Below are positions 34,421 through 44,508 of a stretch of DNA of 64,000 nucleotides, piece after piece. The notes beneath the pieces were generated by a model. It saw only the letters and a list, made by a program, of their open reading frames with translations. It did not search any database and was not told where the DNA came from. Source of the stretch: Datisca glomerata (lineage: Eukaryota; Streptophyta; Magnoliopsida; Cucurbitales; Datiscaceae). A program made the translations under genes and the position numbers. How positions within the stretch are numbered: the first letter of the stretch is position 1; the number at the start of each line of letters is the position of its first letter. Location of the stretch: contig QANY01002785.1 in assembly GCA_003255025.1 (NCBI GenBank), forward strand, positions 194,043 to 258,042. The letters are read 5' to 3'.

Positions 34421-35148
34421 ATTTCCCAAGAACACGCAGAGAACAACGTCATATTCAATAGGGAGATAGCTTTTTATGGCCATGAACTAGAACTGATACT
34501 CTAGCCATTTCACTTGGCTCATCATGCTTTCTCTTTTTGCCATGCCAACAATGAGAAACTTCATCAAGATGGATCCATCAAATTAAGCATTAATATTCAC
34601 TTATAATCAAAATCTATAGTAATGGTAAATCGAATTAAAAATCCAAATCTAGCAACTCAATCTCTCTCTCTCTCATATATCCATGAAAAAATCCAGAAAA
34701 AAGAAGAAACTACATCTGGTGTACAAGTTTTGTAAAGAGAAAAGAACTACAATCACAAGGCCATTCAGAGGAATTGATGAATCCGACCATGAATGCTCTA
34801 GCTAAAAACCTACCATCTCTTTTGTGCAGAAGACGCGAAGAGCCCTAATTTGAAATTGAAAATGAGAAAAACCCTCTATGTGCTCTCGATCATGCGTGAG
34901 GGATTTTGGGAAAGACAGAGAGAAATTTGTCTGTTTCTAAGAGAAAAGGGAGAGAGAGAAGGTAATAGAACTTATCGGAGAGAGAAGGTAATAGAACTCA
35001 TCGGAAAGAGCTCGCATCCATGAGTCACAAAGAAATTGCATGGTGAAGCAAGAGAAATCTTGTCGTCTTGCTTTATGTGGAAGAAGCCAACAACCCTCTT
35101 AAGTTATGTTGAAAAGGGGTATGAGTCAATGAGACATTCAATACTATT
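34421..35148. repeat. CACTA-3 segment F, copy 1
   Basis: Starts ATTTCCCAAGAACACG and runs to the Tat 5' LTR. It is repeated at 40099-40848 with good identity, including the flank GAGACATTCRATACT next to the LTR. The duplicated flank shows that a rearrangement happened after the Tat insertion. Confidence 0.9.
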
Positions 35149-35939
35149 TGTTATAGGTGTTCTCCCAACCCCCAATGACACAATGACATGTGTCACACCA
35201 CAATAAGAAACTCCCTATACGAAGAAAGGAGTGAAATCAACCTCAGCTGGTCAGCCCCCTATGAAGCTTGGGATGCATAAGACCCGAGCTCATATAATAA
35301 TAGGAATAGGAGCACAAGGAAAGCTCCATCAAACCTGAGTGCAAAGTCATCATTACCCGTCGAAGGTGACGACCAAATGTGGCACTCCCTCCCAAGCTCG
35401 AGCGCCTAACCGATCTAATCGCTATAATAGAATGACAAGATAGCCTCCGTCTGATCATCCCACAGGTACATAAACATTTAATATCCACTAGCTTTATGTC
35501 AAAGGTCATCTCTTTTCCATCCAATCAGTGCCAGGCAAGACAGATTTTGTGTCCCACAAAGCTTCTTCAACATGCCTCTAAAGGTTTCTTCGACACTTTA
35601 CCCACGACCCCGAGGACTGAGGTATAAATACTTTCCTTAATCATTGAAATAAGTATGTCTTCTCTTCCCTACAAAAACTATGCCAAAATATCAACAAAGG
35701 ACTAACTTAGGCATCAGAGGTCCTCAAATAGGGCAACACCCCCTCGGTTCCTCGCCTTTAGGGTTCTTTGTCAGTGTTTTACAGACATCGAGGCCGCGAA
35801 GAGGTCCTCGAGGGAAGAGGAGGATATTTAGCGAAGAGGAAAGATCACATACAACACCACTATCACAACTCCTCCTAGAAAAAGAATTCCCACATTTAAT
35901 AAGAAAGATTGACACATGTACTATGGCATGGCTAAAATA
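35149..35939 (+). repeat. 5' LTR of Tat-2
   Basis: TGTTATAGGTG...GGCTAAAATA, about 790 bp; TATAAATA at 35623-35630. The plus-strand frame 35680-35991 crosses the LTR end and is not a gene. Confidence 0.88.
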
Positions 35940-35943
35940 TTTT

Positions 35944-35960
35944 ACGCCGTTTGTGAGAAC
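35944..35960 (+). promoter_or_regulatory. Primer-binding region of Tat-2, decayed
   Basis: ACGCCGTTTGTGAGAAC corresponds to the common TGGCGCCGTCTGTGGGAA primer region of Tat elements, four bases after the LTR. Confidence 0.75.
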
Positions 35961-35989
35961 AACTATAAAGCCATCCCCGTCGAAGCATT

Positions 35990-36332
35990 AGGAGCCATTT
36001 ATCTTCCTACAGGGAGAAGATAGGCTCAACGTTCTACACCAATGAAATTCAACAATGAAGAGGTACACCTGCCTATTTCCCCGACGACGAAGGAACCTCC
36101 TACCTCCCCCAGGACTACACAACAAAGGAAGAAGGATGTGGTGGTTGTAATCTCTAAGATAACCCGAGAGGAGAGGAAAGAAGTGCCATATCCTACGCAA
36201 GTAAAAATGGCCTCTTGCACGAGAATGATCCCCCCACGACTCAGGAGATTGTGGACAAAGTTGCCACCCGATTTCGAAGCTCCGGGAGAAACTACCAATG
36301 GAAAGGCGGGACGACCTCCTAGCTCAGAGTGA
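35990..36332 (+). pseudogene. Probable Tat-2 gag N-terminus
   Basis: The frame starting MKFNNEEVHLP at 36042 (96 codons) lies 100 bp after the primer region, where gag begins. It is rich in Thr, Pro, Arg and Lys, as are Tat gag N-termini, and stops at 36330-36332. No capsid domain or zinc knuckle follows; 36333-37100 is unreadable in any one frame. Function is assigned by position only. Confidence 0.4.
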
Positions 36333-37360
36333 GTGTCACCTCTCGAGGAAACTAGAAATAAGATAAACCCAGGCTGTGAAGGGCTGGGCTCCTTTCATAT
36401 GAGGCTCTTGGTTGGGTCACCTCCGAAAGGTGAAGGGAAAAATTCATAAAGAACCCTTGGGGGAAATATATGGGCAACTGCGGAGATGCCAGTAGGTTGC
36501 CCACCATCCAGGCTTTTGGTATCCCTTTGGTCGCTTCCAGGAAGAAATTATGTGATGTAGTTGGCAAGCCGAGGATTAGTCTTGGCTAAAATATCGAAGC
36601 TTCTATCAGCTGTCCTCCATAGTTGAAATGTAAGTCTGACCAGGTGGCTCCGGGTCCCTGCATCCCACGGCGGATAAAGCAGAAGGACGAGGATCGTGTC
36701 AAAGTTGGAGCACAAGCTCATGAGTCTCCCTAGGACATGAAAACCTGATGAGAGGGTAAGAGAGATGACCAGCCCCCTCACACACACTTTTGATGATGTC
36801 CGGAACTTCACGAGACACTTACACGGGCATGTTACCCACAGGGCCACGTACGAGGTGATTCGAACCATAGGGATAGAGGAGCCTATGGCTGGCGCACTAA
36901 GTAGGGGGCATCACTTGAAAGGGAACTTGATGGGTTGGAAAGCTAGTCGTACTCCCACTGTACCGCCAAGGAAAAACAGTTCTGGACATGTCAGCGCTCG
37001 CCCCCGAGGAGAGTGCGAGGCTATAAGTGTCTTACCTTTGAGGTAAAGGTGAAGTTCAAAAGGGACACCCTTATAAAAGATGGAAGGCCCAAAGCTCAAG
37101 AAACCAGAGCTTAGCTATCCTCACCCCCCTCCCCGCCCCACCTCAAAGTAGTAGAAAACAAAGATCGCGTACTCATCGACGGTTTTTCATATAAGAGGCC
37201 TCATTTTTCTCCTCACTTAGGAATAACTTCTACTAAGGTCTTTTTATATGAATCTACTTTTATAAAAAGATTGAACATGTTATATTTAATGAAGATTTCC
37301 TAGTTGTTCTATTAGCCTCTGAGGAACGACTCTTCTACGACACACAACGAAGGACAAAAA
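36333..37360. other. Decayed Tat-2 internal DNA
   Basis: Short frames on both strands (for example 36548-36868 minus and 36765-37046 plus) without recognisable domains. Base composition is more GC-rich than the surroundings, as in coding parts of Tat elements. Confidence 0.4.
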
Positions 37361-37362
37361 CT

Positions 37363-37700
37363 GATGATTGGTAAGGTGATCTAGCCCACTAGTCGGGATT
37401 AAATAAAAAGTGATGATTGGTGAGGTGCTCCAGTCCACCTGTCAGAATTAAACAAAATGTGATGACTAGTAAGGTGCTCTAGCCCACCAGTCAGGATTAA
37501 GCAAAAAATTATGACTGGTGTGGTGTTCCAACCCATCAGTCGAAATTAAACAAAAAGTGAAGACTGGTGAGATGCTCTAGCCTACTAGTCGGGATTAAAT
37601 AAAGAATGATGACAAGTGAGGTGCTCCAGCCCACTAGACGAGATTAAACAAAAAATGATGATTGGTGAGGTGCTCTAGCCCACCAGTCGGAGTTATATCT
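37363..37700. repeat. Tandem array, about 57-bp unit, 6 full copies
   Basis: Consensus around GATGAYTGGTGAGGTGCTC, then YAGCCCACYAGTCGGGATTA, then a short A-rich spacer. Units are 55-58 bp. It lies in the 3' non-coding part of Tat-2. Confidence 0.95.
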
Positions 37701-37789
37701 GTCGATCACTCCTTCTCACAAAGGGGACTAAGGGTCTAGCAAGAGAAGGCATGCCTGGCAAGACAATAATGGAAAAAAGTGATGTTTTC

Positions 37790-38365
37790 CTAACACTCTT
37801 ACTCGCATATGAGATTTAGGATCTAGACAGAATAGGAAAAGTCTGGCTAGATATCGACAGACGATGTCTGTCAAGCATCTTCAATCGCAGATGGGATCAA
37901 TGATCTAGCTAGAGCAGGCATGTTTGGCTAGATATTAACAAGTGATGTATGTCGAGTACCTTGACTCCCAGACAGGATCAAGGATCTAGCTAGAAAGAAA
38001 AGCCTGTCTAGATATCGACAAGTCATGTTTGCCGAGCATCACACCTCGCATACGAGATTTAGGATCTAGCTAGAGCAAGGAATGTCTGGCTAGGTATCGA
38101 TAAGTGATATATACCGAGCATTTTAGCTCACAGGTAGGATCAAAGATCTTGCGAAAGCAGGAATGTCTGGCTAAATATTGACAAGTGATGTCTGTCGAGC
38201 ATCTCATCTCAAAGACGAGATCAAGGATCTAGCCATAGTAAGAAAAGTCTGGCCAGATATTGGTAAGTGATGTCTGCTGAGCATCTCAGCTTGCAGACGA
38301 GATCTAGCCATAGCAGGTACGCCTGGCAAGATATCAATAAGTAATGTCTTCCGAGCACCTCAGCC
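37790..38365. repeat. Tandem array, about 82-bp unit, 7 copies
   Basis: Units share GGATCTAGCTAGAGCAGG, then TCTGGCTAGATATYGACAAG and GATGTYTGYCGAGCAYCT. Spacing between GATCTAG cores runs from about 75 to 88 bp. It directly follows the 57-bp array but is unrelated to it in sequence. Confidence 0.93.
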
Positions 38366-39081
38366 TGTAAAGGAATTTAACTTGTATTCTAAATTGCCAG
38401 ACTAGGGAAAAGCTCAACTAGGAGAAGGCGTGCTCAAATAAACATAAAAAGATAAAGCCCCGATGTAAGGAATATTCACTCGACCAAACCTCTAGAATAG
38501 GAGCACATTTGAAGGCGTCATAAAGGTCATGACAGGTCTATAAGACCCTCGACCTATGAAGGGGGCAACCCATTGGACAAGATCAAAGCCCTTTAAGGCC
38601 CACTCTAGCTTAGGATCATAAGCTCGAGACAATAAAAGTTGGAAAGGATACAAGACCTGGCATAACAGTCAGAACAACTACATAGCTCATGTTAAAGGTC
38701 TCATCCATATAAAATTAAAGATTGACTACCAAAAAAGAACTACTTAAGGCATACTCACGTGAAGAGAGGTAAAAGCAGAAACAAATAAAGAGCGAGAGGT
38801 AAAGGAAGTTTATTTTCATTAATAAACAGAGGACTATAAGTACATGGAAAGGTATAAAAGTCAACTCGGTTAAAGGGACGACCCCTCTAGGCTAACTTGA
38901 ACTCCCCTCTTCAGGAGGAAGGGAAAAAATCCCTCCTCTAGGGCATTATCTCCACAACTTCTTTGAACTCTTCTAAGGTCTTATGAACTCTGGTTACTCT
39001 TTTCTTGGGGACTAAATCTCTTTCCCCTTAGGGGGAGAAAGAAAGGAGACGACCATCCTCAGGTTCAGAATGAACTTGTCC

Positions 39082-39510
39082 TCAACCTACTCTCGGTACA
39101 TTTACCCACTCCAAACGGTTGATGGAGTGAGTTGATGAAAGAACAAAAGGAATGGTGGCACGAAGGAAGGATATGGGTTGTGTCTGGTCAAGATGCTCCA
39201 ATGTGAAGCAAAGGTTAAGGGTACCGGTCGGATTACAGGTCCTTGTTAAGGGTAAAGTCTTTATCACTAGGGGGTAGCCAACACGGACAAAGGATTCGTC
39301 GAACAGGCTTATCGACAGTAGAAAAATTACCACAAATGAAACATGGATGACTTCAAGGCGCAACATTCAAGAGGTTATGGAAAGGGAAGCGACACTCATG
39401 AAAAAGGAGGAGGGTCATGAAGGAGAACCTCCAGAACAGAAGAATCCCCCTGAAAGGGGGAAGATTATCGTTCTTCCAAAGGAATTAAGGGGAAGGACAA
39501 AGGTGAACAT
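39082..39510 (-). pseudogene. Antisense ORF remnant of Tat-2
   Basis: On the minus strand a single frame runs from ATG at 39510 (MFTFVLPLNSFG...) to a stop near 39082, about 143 codons, broken by two TGA codons. A TATA-like box (minus-strand TATAAAT at 39573-39567) lies about 57 bp upstream of the ATG. Position between repeat arrays and the 3' LTR, in antisense, matches the accessory ORF of Tat elements and the better preserved example at 52370-54380. I see no domain that proves the assignment. Confidence 0.35.
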
Positions 39511-39988
39511 GGATTTCAACTCTGTCGAGAAGGCAGGGGTGAGAAAAATGAAAACCAAGATCTCCCATTTATAGGCCTTGAATGGGGAAACCGCTCATTT
39601 AATAGGCATACAAAAAAGGAAAGAAAAGAAGAGAGGGTTGAATGACAACTGTTGGGTCCATCTTACAATCAATGAACGACCGTTTTGCAGACCAATGAGA
39701 AGATTTTGGAAGATCACATGATAGAATGATACGATGCAACGTAATGATGGTTTAGGATCCGCATGACAGTAATACTCACCCCTCCCTACGCGCACCCACA
39801 TGCCATTAATGCCCTCACTCTGGAAAAGGTTAATGATCTTGAAATACTAGTAGACTTGCAACACGAGCGTGAGCTACCCAGATCAAGTGAAGATTATCAC
39901 TCCCACGTAGCTCAGATGCAGAGCTCGAGTTAATGAAGTCTTCAAACCCGGATATCAGAAGCTACCCAAGTCCTTGACTTGTGACCAC

Positions 39989-40098
39989 TGTTATAAGTGT
40001 TTTTCCAACTCCCAATGACGTAACGACATGTTGCACATCACAGTAAGAAACTCCCAACTCCAAGAGAGGAGTGGAACTGATCTCAGCTGGTCGGCCCC
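39989..40098 (+). repeat. Truncated LTR start (110 bp) at duplication junction
   Basis: Begins TGTTATAAGTG like the full LTRs and stops at TCGGCCCC, then switches directly to segment F. Two bases (CC) are shared at the join. Confidence 0.9.
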
Positions 40099-40848
40099 AT
40101 TTCCCAAGAACACGAAGAGAAAAACATCATATTCAAGAAAGGGAGATAGCTTTTTTGGCCATGAACTAGAATTGATACTCTAGCTTCTTCACTTCGGTCA
40201 TTATTCTTTCTCTTTTTGTCATGCCAAAAATAGAACGAGAAACTTCATCAAGATGGATCAAACAAAGCACTAGTATTCACTTATAATCAAAATCCAAAGT
40301 AATAGTAAATCAAATTAAAAATCCAAATCTAGTAACTCAATCTCTCTCTGTCTCTCGTATGTTGTCTCTCTCTGTGTGATATATTCATGAAAAAAATCCC
40401 GGAAAATGAAGAAGCTAAATCTTATATACAACTTTTATATATTTGGCATATTGGGCAAACAAAGAAAAGAATTAGAATCGCAAGGCCATTCAGAGGACTT
40501 GATGAAGCAGACCATGAACGCCCAAGCTAAAAACTTAACCTTTTGGTTTTGTGTAGAAGACGTAAAGAGCCATAGTCTGAGATGGAAAATGAGAAGACCC
40601 CCCTCTCTCCTCTCTCGATCGCGGGTGAAGGGATTTGGGAAGGAAATAAATAAATTTGTTTTTTTCTAAGAGAAAAGGGAGAGGGTAGGTAATAGAACTT
40701 ATCAAAAGAGCTCGCGTCCATGAGTCACAGAGAAATTACACAATGAAGCAAGGGAAATCTTTTCGTCTTGGCTTATGTGGAAGAGGCCAACAACCGTATC
40801 GAGTTATGTCGAAAAAGGGTATGAGTCTAAGAGACATTCGATACTGTT
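40099..40848. repeat. CACTA-3 segment F, copy 2
   Basis: Duplicate of 34421-35148, ending at the same LTR junction. The 87-codon plus frame 40406-40669 and its minus partner lie in this repeat and have no homology. Confidence 0.9.
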
Positions 40849-41642
40849 TGTCATAGGAATTTTCTCAACCCCCAATAACACAATGACACATGTCGTGCCA
40901 TAATAGGAAACTTCCTACGCCAAGAAAGGAGTGGAAACGACCACAACTGGTCGGCCCCTACAGAGATTAGGAGACACAAGACCTAAGCTCATGGGAAAAT
41001 AGGTATAAGAGCACAAGGAAAGCTCCATCGACCCCGAGCTCAAAGTCATCATTACCCGTCGAAGGTGACGACGAAGGTGGCACTCCCTCCTAAGCTCGAG
41101 CACCCAACCGGTCTAATCGCTACGACAAAATGATAGGATAGCCTCTGTCTGGTCATCTCATAGGTAAATCAACATTTAATATCTGTCAGCTTTATGTCAA
41201 AGGACACCTCCTTTCCATCCAATCAGTGTCAGGCAAGATAGATTTCATGTCCCACAAAGCTTCTTCAACACGCCTCCAAAATGCTTCTTCGACACGCTAC
41301 CCACGGCCCTAAGGGTAGAGGTATAAATACTTCCATTAATCATTGAAAGAGGTATGTCTTTTATCCTCACAAAAACTCTGCTAAAATATCGACAAATGAC
41401 TAACTTAGGCATCGGAGACCCTTAGGCGGGGAAACTACCCCCTAGTTCCTCACCTTTAGGGTTATTTGTCTGTGTTTTGCAGACGCCGAGACCGCGATGA
41501 GGTCTACACGGGAAGATGAGGACGTTTAGCAGAAAGAAAAGATCATGTATGGCATCGCTATCACAGATCCTCCTAGAAGAAGGATTCCCACATTTAACAA
41601 GAAAGATTGACACCTGTATTGTGGTAGTTTTTGGCTAAAACA
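40849..41642 (+). repeat. 3' (solo-like) LTR of Tat-2
   Basis: TGTCATAGG...GGCTAAAACA, followed by TSD CTATT. It has a flank copy on its left instead of the element interior, as expected of an LTR-LTR recombinant. Confidence 0.88.
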
Positions 41643-41765
41643 CTATTTAATTGGGCGGGTTTGAAAATTTGAGTCCCCACGCCTGTGATATTTTTTACAT
41701 TTTACAGCGTTTATAAAAAAATGTCTCATTAAATGCTAGAAAAGCACCTAATTCTTGAAGTGACT

Positions 41766-44175
41766 TCACTATGATTCCATGATACAAGTAATTAAGTTCT
41801 ATGAAATATATGAACCTTACCGAGTAAGTAAAAATAAAAAAAGCATAATGTAGGACTCATGTTACTCTATATGATAATTAGATTGATAAAATTTGAATAC
41901 TCAAATTATGAACTTTTTTGTTATTATCCTTACACATTATCCCATTAAATATAACTTTTATATACAATGCTTAAGGTCCCATATAATAATCATAAAATTT
42001 TCATGATATTTTTAAAGTATCTAATATACATGTATGCAAATATTATTTGTAAAACAAGTACTTTATTTATCAACAGCAATAAAGTTTTCACATCACATGC
42101 TTAGAATGTATTATTCCCAAAAATATTCACTTGCCCTAAAGAAAATGAGATATATCCCCTAATCCTAAGAACCCTAGATGACTTTCAAAACTCTTGGCAT
42201 GCAGCGTCTTGGTGAAAGGATTTGTGGGATTTTCATCTGACGCAATTTACAATCTCTCTAATTAGGTGAGGCTTTCTCTCTATGTGCTTTCCTCTTATGT
42301 CTTCTTTGTTCTTTTGAATTTTTTGTTGCTTCTTTGTTGTCACACTAAAGCTTAATTGAGCCATTCATATCTAAAACAACTTCTAGATCAATAAAACTCG
42401 TCAAGCTAGACTGCTTTCTAAGCTACTTCACAAGCGGCTGCCTTCATAATAGAATCAACAATTCAAGATTGTTTGATGCTTGTCCATACTACAACTCCTC
42501 AACAAAGTGTCAATATAGATCCTGACGTTAAACTTCAAGAATATCTATCAGATTAAAAGTCAAAATCTTGGTATCCAATAGGAATCAAATCCAGGCTGGA
42601 ATATACAAGTATATAGTTTCTCATTCCCTTGAGATACTTGAGAGTATGTTTGACTGTCTCCTAGTTATCTAATATTAGATTTGGTTGAAAATGATTGACT
42701 GATACTACATAGCATATGCCGGTCCTTCTACACAACATTACATACATTAGACTTCTAACTGTCTCATGTTATCTTTTTCTTGAATAGTTTTGGAACATTG
42801 CTCTTTAGAAAGATGAACTTCATACCGAGAAGTAAAATTTCCTTTCTTGTAATTCATCATCGCATATCAGATAAACATCTTATCAATATACAATACTTGA
42901 GATAACACTAGCAGATGGTTATTACAATCTCGTACGAGTCATATCGCAAGAACATAGCTCGCCTATCCTAAATCATTCATATGGTTCATCAAGATTTTGA
43001 TCAAAACCGTAAGTCCTAATAGCCTCATCAAATTTGATGTCCCATGATCTAGAAGCATGCTTGAGTCCATATTAAACCTTTGAAGTTCATAAACCTTTTG
43101 CTTTTGCCTTTAGCTATGAACCTCTATGGTTGCATCATATAGATGTTTTCTTCAAGATGACCATTAAGAGAAGCGATATTCAAATCAATTTTCTATATCT
43201 CATAATTGAAATATGAAACAATACATAAGAGTATCCTAGTAGTCTTTAATCATGATGACTGATAAGAAAGTCTCTCTATAGTCGTCTTTTTACTTTTGGC
43301 TGAAACCCACTAACACAAGCCTAGCTTTGAAAGTGCAACTTTCATGTCCAGTCGTCTATTTTTCTTGGAGATCCATTTGCAACCTATGGTTTTACCCCTT
43401 TAGGAGTTGGATGTTATTTACCATCATTAGAAATTACAACATGTGCCTCTCTTGTGTAAAGATCAAGTAATCTCATAACCCCTTCACTATGTCGAGGTGA
43501 TAAAGAATTCTCATCTTGATTCATGGTCCATTCACTTTATCTTTTGATAACAATTGTTAGTGAAGGTCTGATCTCCCCAAAAAGTAACTCCTTTAGCACA
43601 ACTTTGCTATGAGGTTTGAAGTCAGTCATATAGTCATTTCAAGAAAAGTAGCATTTGTCAATACAAATACCTTTTTGTCATGATGACTATAGAGCTCATC
43701 TTGACTCCTTTGGGCATCCTAAAAACACGCATCCGTCAAAATAGAACTCATCAATCTTACTTTTCAGTACATGTGCTAGACAACCTCATATGTGAATGTG
43801 CCTTAAACTAGGTCTGTGACCATTTAACATGGTTTTTTAGGTATGACTTAGATGGTACCAAGTTTAGAATGTATGTGGTGATCTGCAGTGCATATCCCCA
43901 TACTAAGGTGCGTAAATTAAAGTGAGTAACTTAACATTGATCTCATTATGTAAAGAAAATTTCTATTTTTGCTCTCATCAGCACCACTTTGTCGTGGTGT
44001 TCCAGGCGTAGTAATCCGAGTATGCACCTCCTAGATCCGATTGAAGAATCTACTTTGAGTTACCTAATTGTCTTCAGCCTCAGCTTAGAATTTTTTAAAC
44101 TTTTCAAATTTTCCAATTCCCTTTGCATTAGGTAAACATCAAACTCAAAATTATATACACGTCGATGAAAAATTT
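41766..44175 (-). pseudogene. Copia-2 integrase, RT and RNase H with LTR start
   Basis: Minus-strand reading: integrase (TPGTPRQSGADESKNR near 43990, MRSMLSY near 43940, NGHRPSLRHIHI near 43800), then RT (SWDIKFDEAIRTYGFDQN near 43040). RNase H follows (HTLKYLKGMRNYILVYSS near 42620, IASDENPTNPFTKTL near 42230), and then an LTR start TTTTGGGAATAATAC near 42117. The YVDD region is not readable. It is riddled with stops and frame changes. The same family as copia-3 at 61441-64000. The 3' LTR is cut at 41766 by CACTA-3; the 5' part is lost at about 44175. Confidence 0.85.
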
Positions 44176-44508
44176 AATAGCATTAATATTTCCACAATCA
44201 TTACTTAGTTAGCCAAACTAATTATCCATGTATCATAATTATCCATGTATGATTACTTAGTTAGCCATACTAACTATCCATGTATCATAATCAGTTGCTC
44301 TAAAAAACTAAAAGCATCCAAAAGTTTCACAAAATGCTACTAAATAACCTCAAAAATTTACTAAAATATCCTTTAACCCAAAGCCCAATTCTTTAAACTT
44401 TGGATGTCCATGTTGAATAGCCTCAAGTCATCATAGGTCCTACATTTTAAAGGAAACTTTCACCATTGAATGTAAGAGTGTTAAAGTTACCAACACTGTG
44501 TTGGGGGT
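44176..44508. other. CACTA-like non-coding DNA
   Basis: 44200-44420 resembles CACTA-1 15480-15620 (TACTTAGTTAG, AAGCATCYAAAAGTTTCACA). It includes a doubled TTAGCCAWACTAAYTATCCATG segment. Left flank of the solo LTR that follows. Confidence 0.5.

Larger units (their letters stand above)
35149..41642 (+). mobile_element. Tat-type Ty3/gypsy element, duplicated and collapsed, non-autonomous
   Basis: The outer LTRs (35149-35939 and 40849-41642) start TGTYATAGG. The whole is flanked by CTATT (35144-35148 and 41643-41647). A third LTR start (39989-40098, 110 bp) is fused to a second copy of the upstream flank. The internal DNA has a gag-like start, two tandem repeat arrays and an antisense ORF remnant, but I find no protease, RT or integrase. 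Each LTR has TATAAATA (35623-35630, 41322-41329). LTR signature TTAGGCATCRGAG and the CGCCGTTTGTGAGAAC primer region are characteristic of Tat elements. Confidence 0.85.
33375..41762. mobile_element. CACTA-3 transposon carrying a Tat retroelement
   Basis: The left end, CACTACAACATATCTGGC at 33375, is followed by about 300 bp of inverted subterminal motifs (AAAAACGCTATC/TATAGTGTTTT). The right end is decayed (..AATTCTTGAAGTG ending 41762). It is preceded by similar subterminal DNA (TTACAGCGTTTATAAAAA) and by GCGGGTTTGAAAATTTG, which resembles CACTA-1 near 28040. ACT flanks both ends (33372-33374, 41763-41765). No transposase gene is left. A 6.5-kb Tat element occupies most of it. Confidence 0.65.

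Noticed and set aside
35243..35524. 93-codon minus-strand ORF in the Tat-2 5' LTR
   Set aside because: A similar frame recurs in the other LTR (40915-41103) but is LTR sequence with TATA and U3 features; not a gene.
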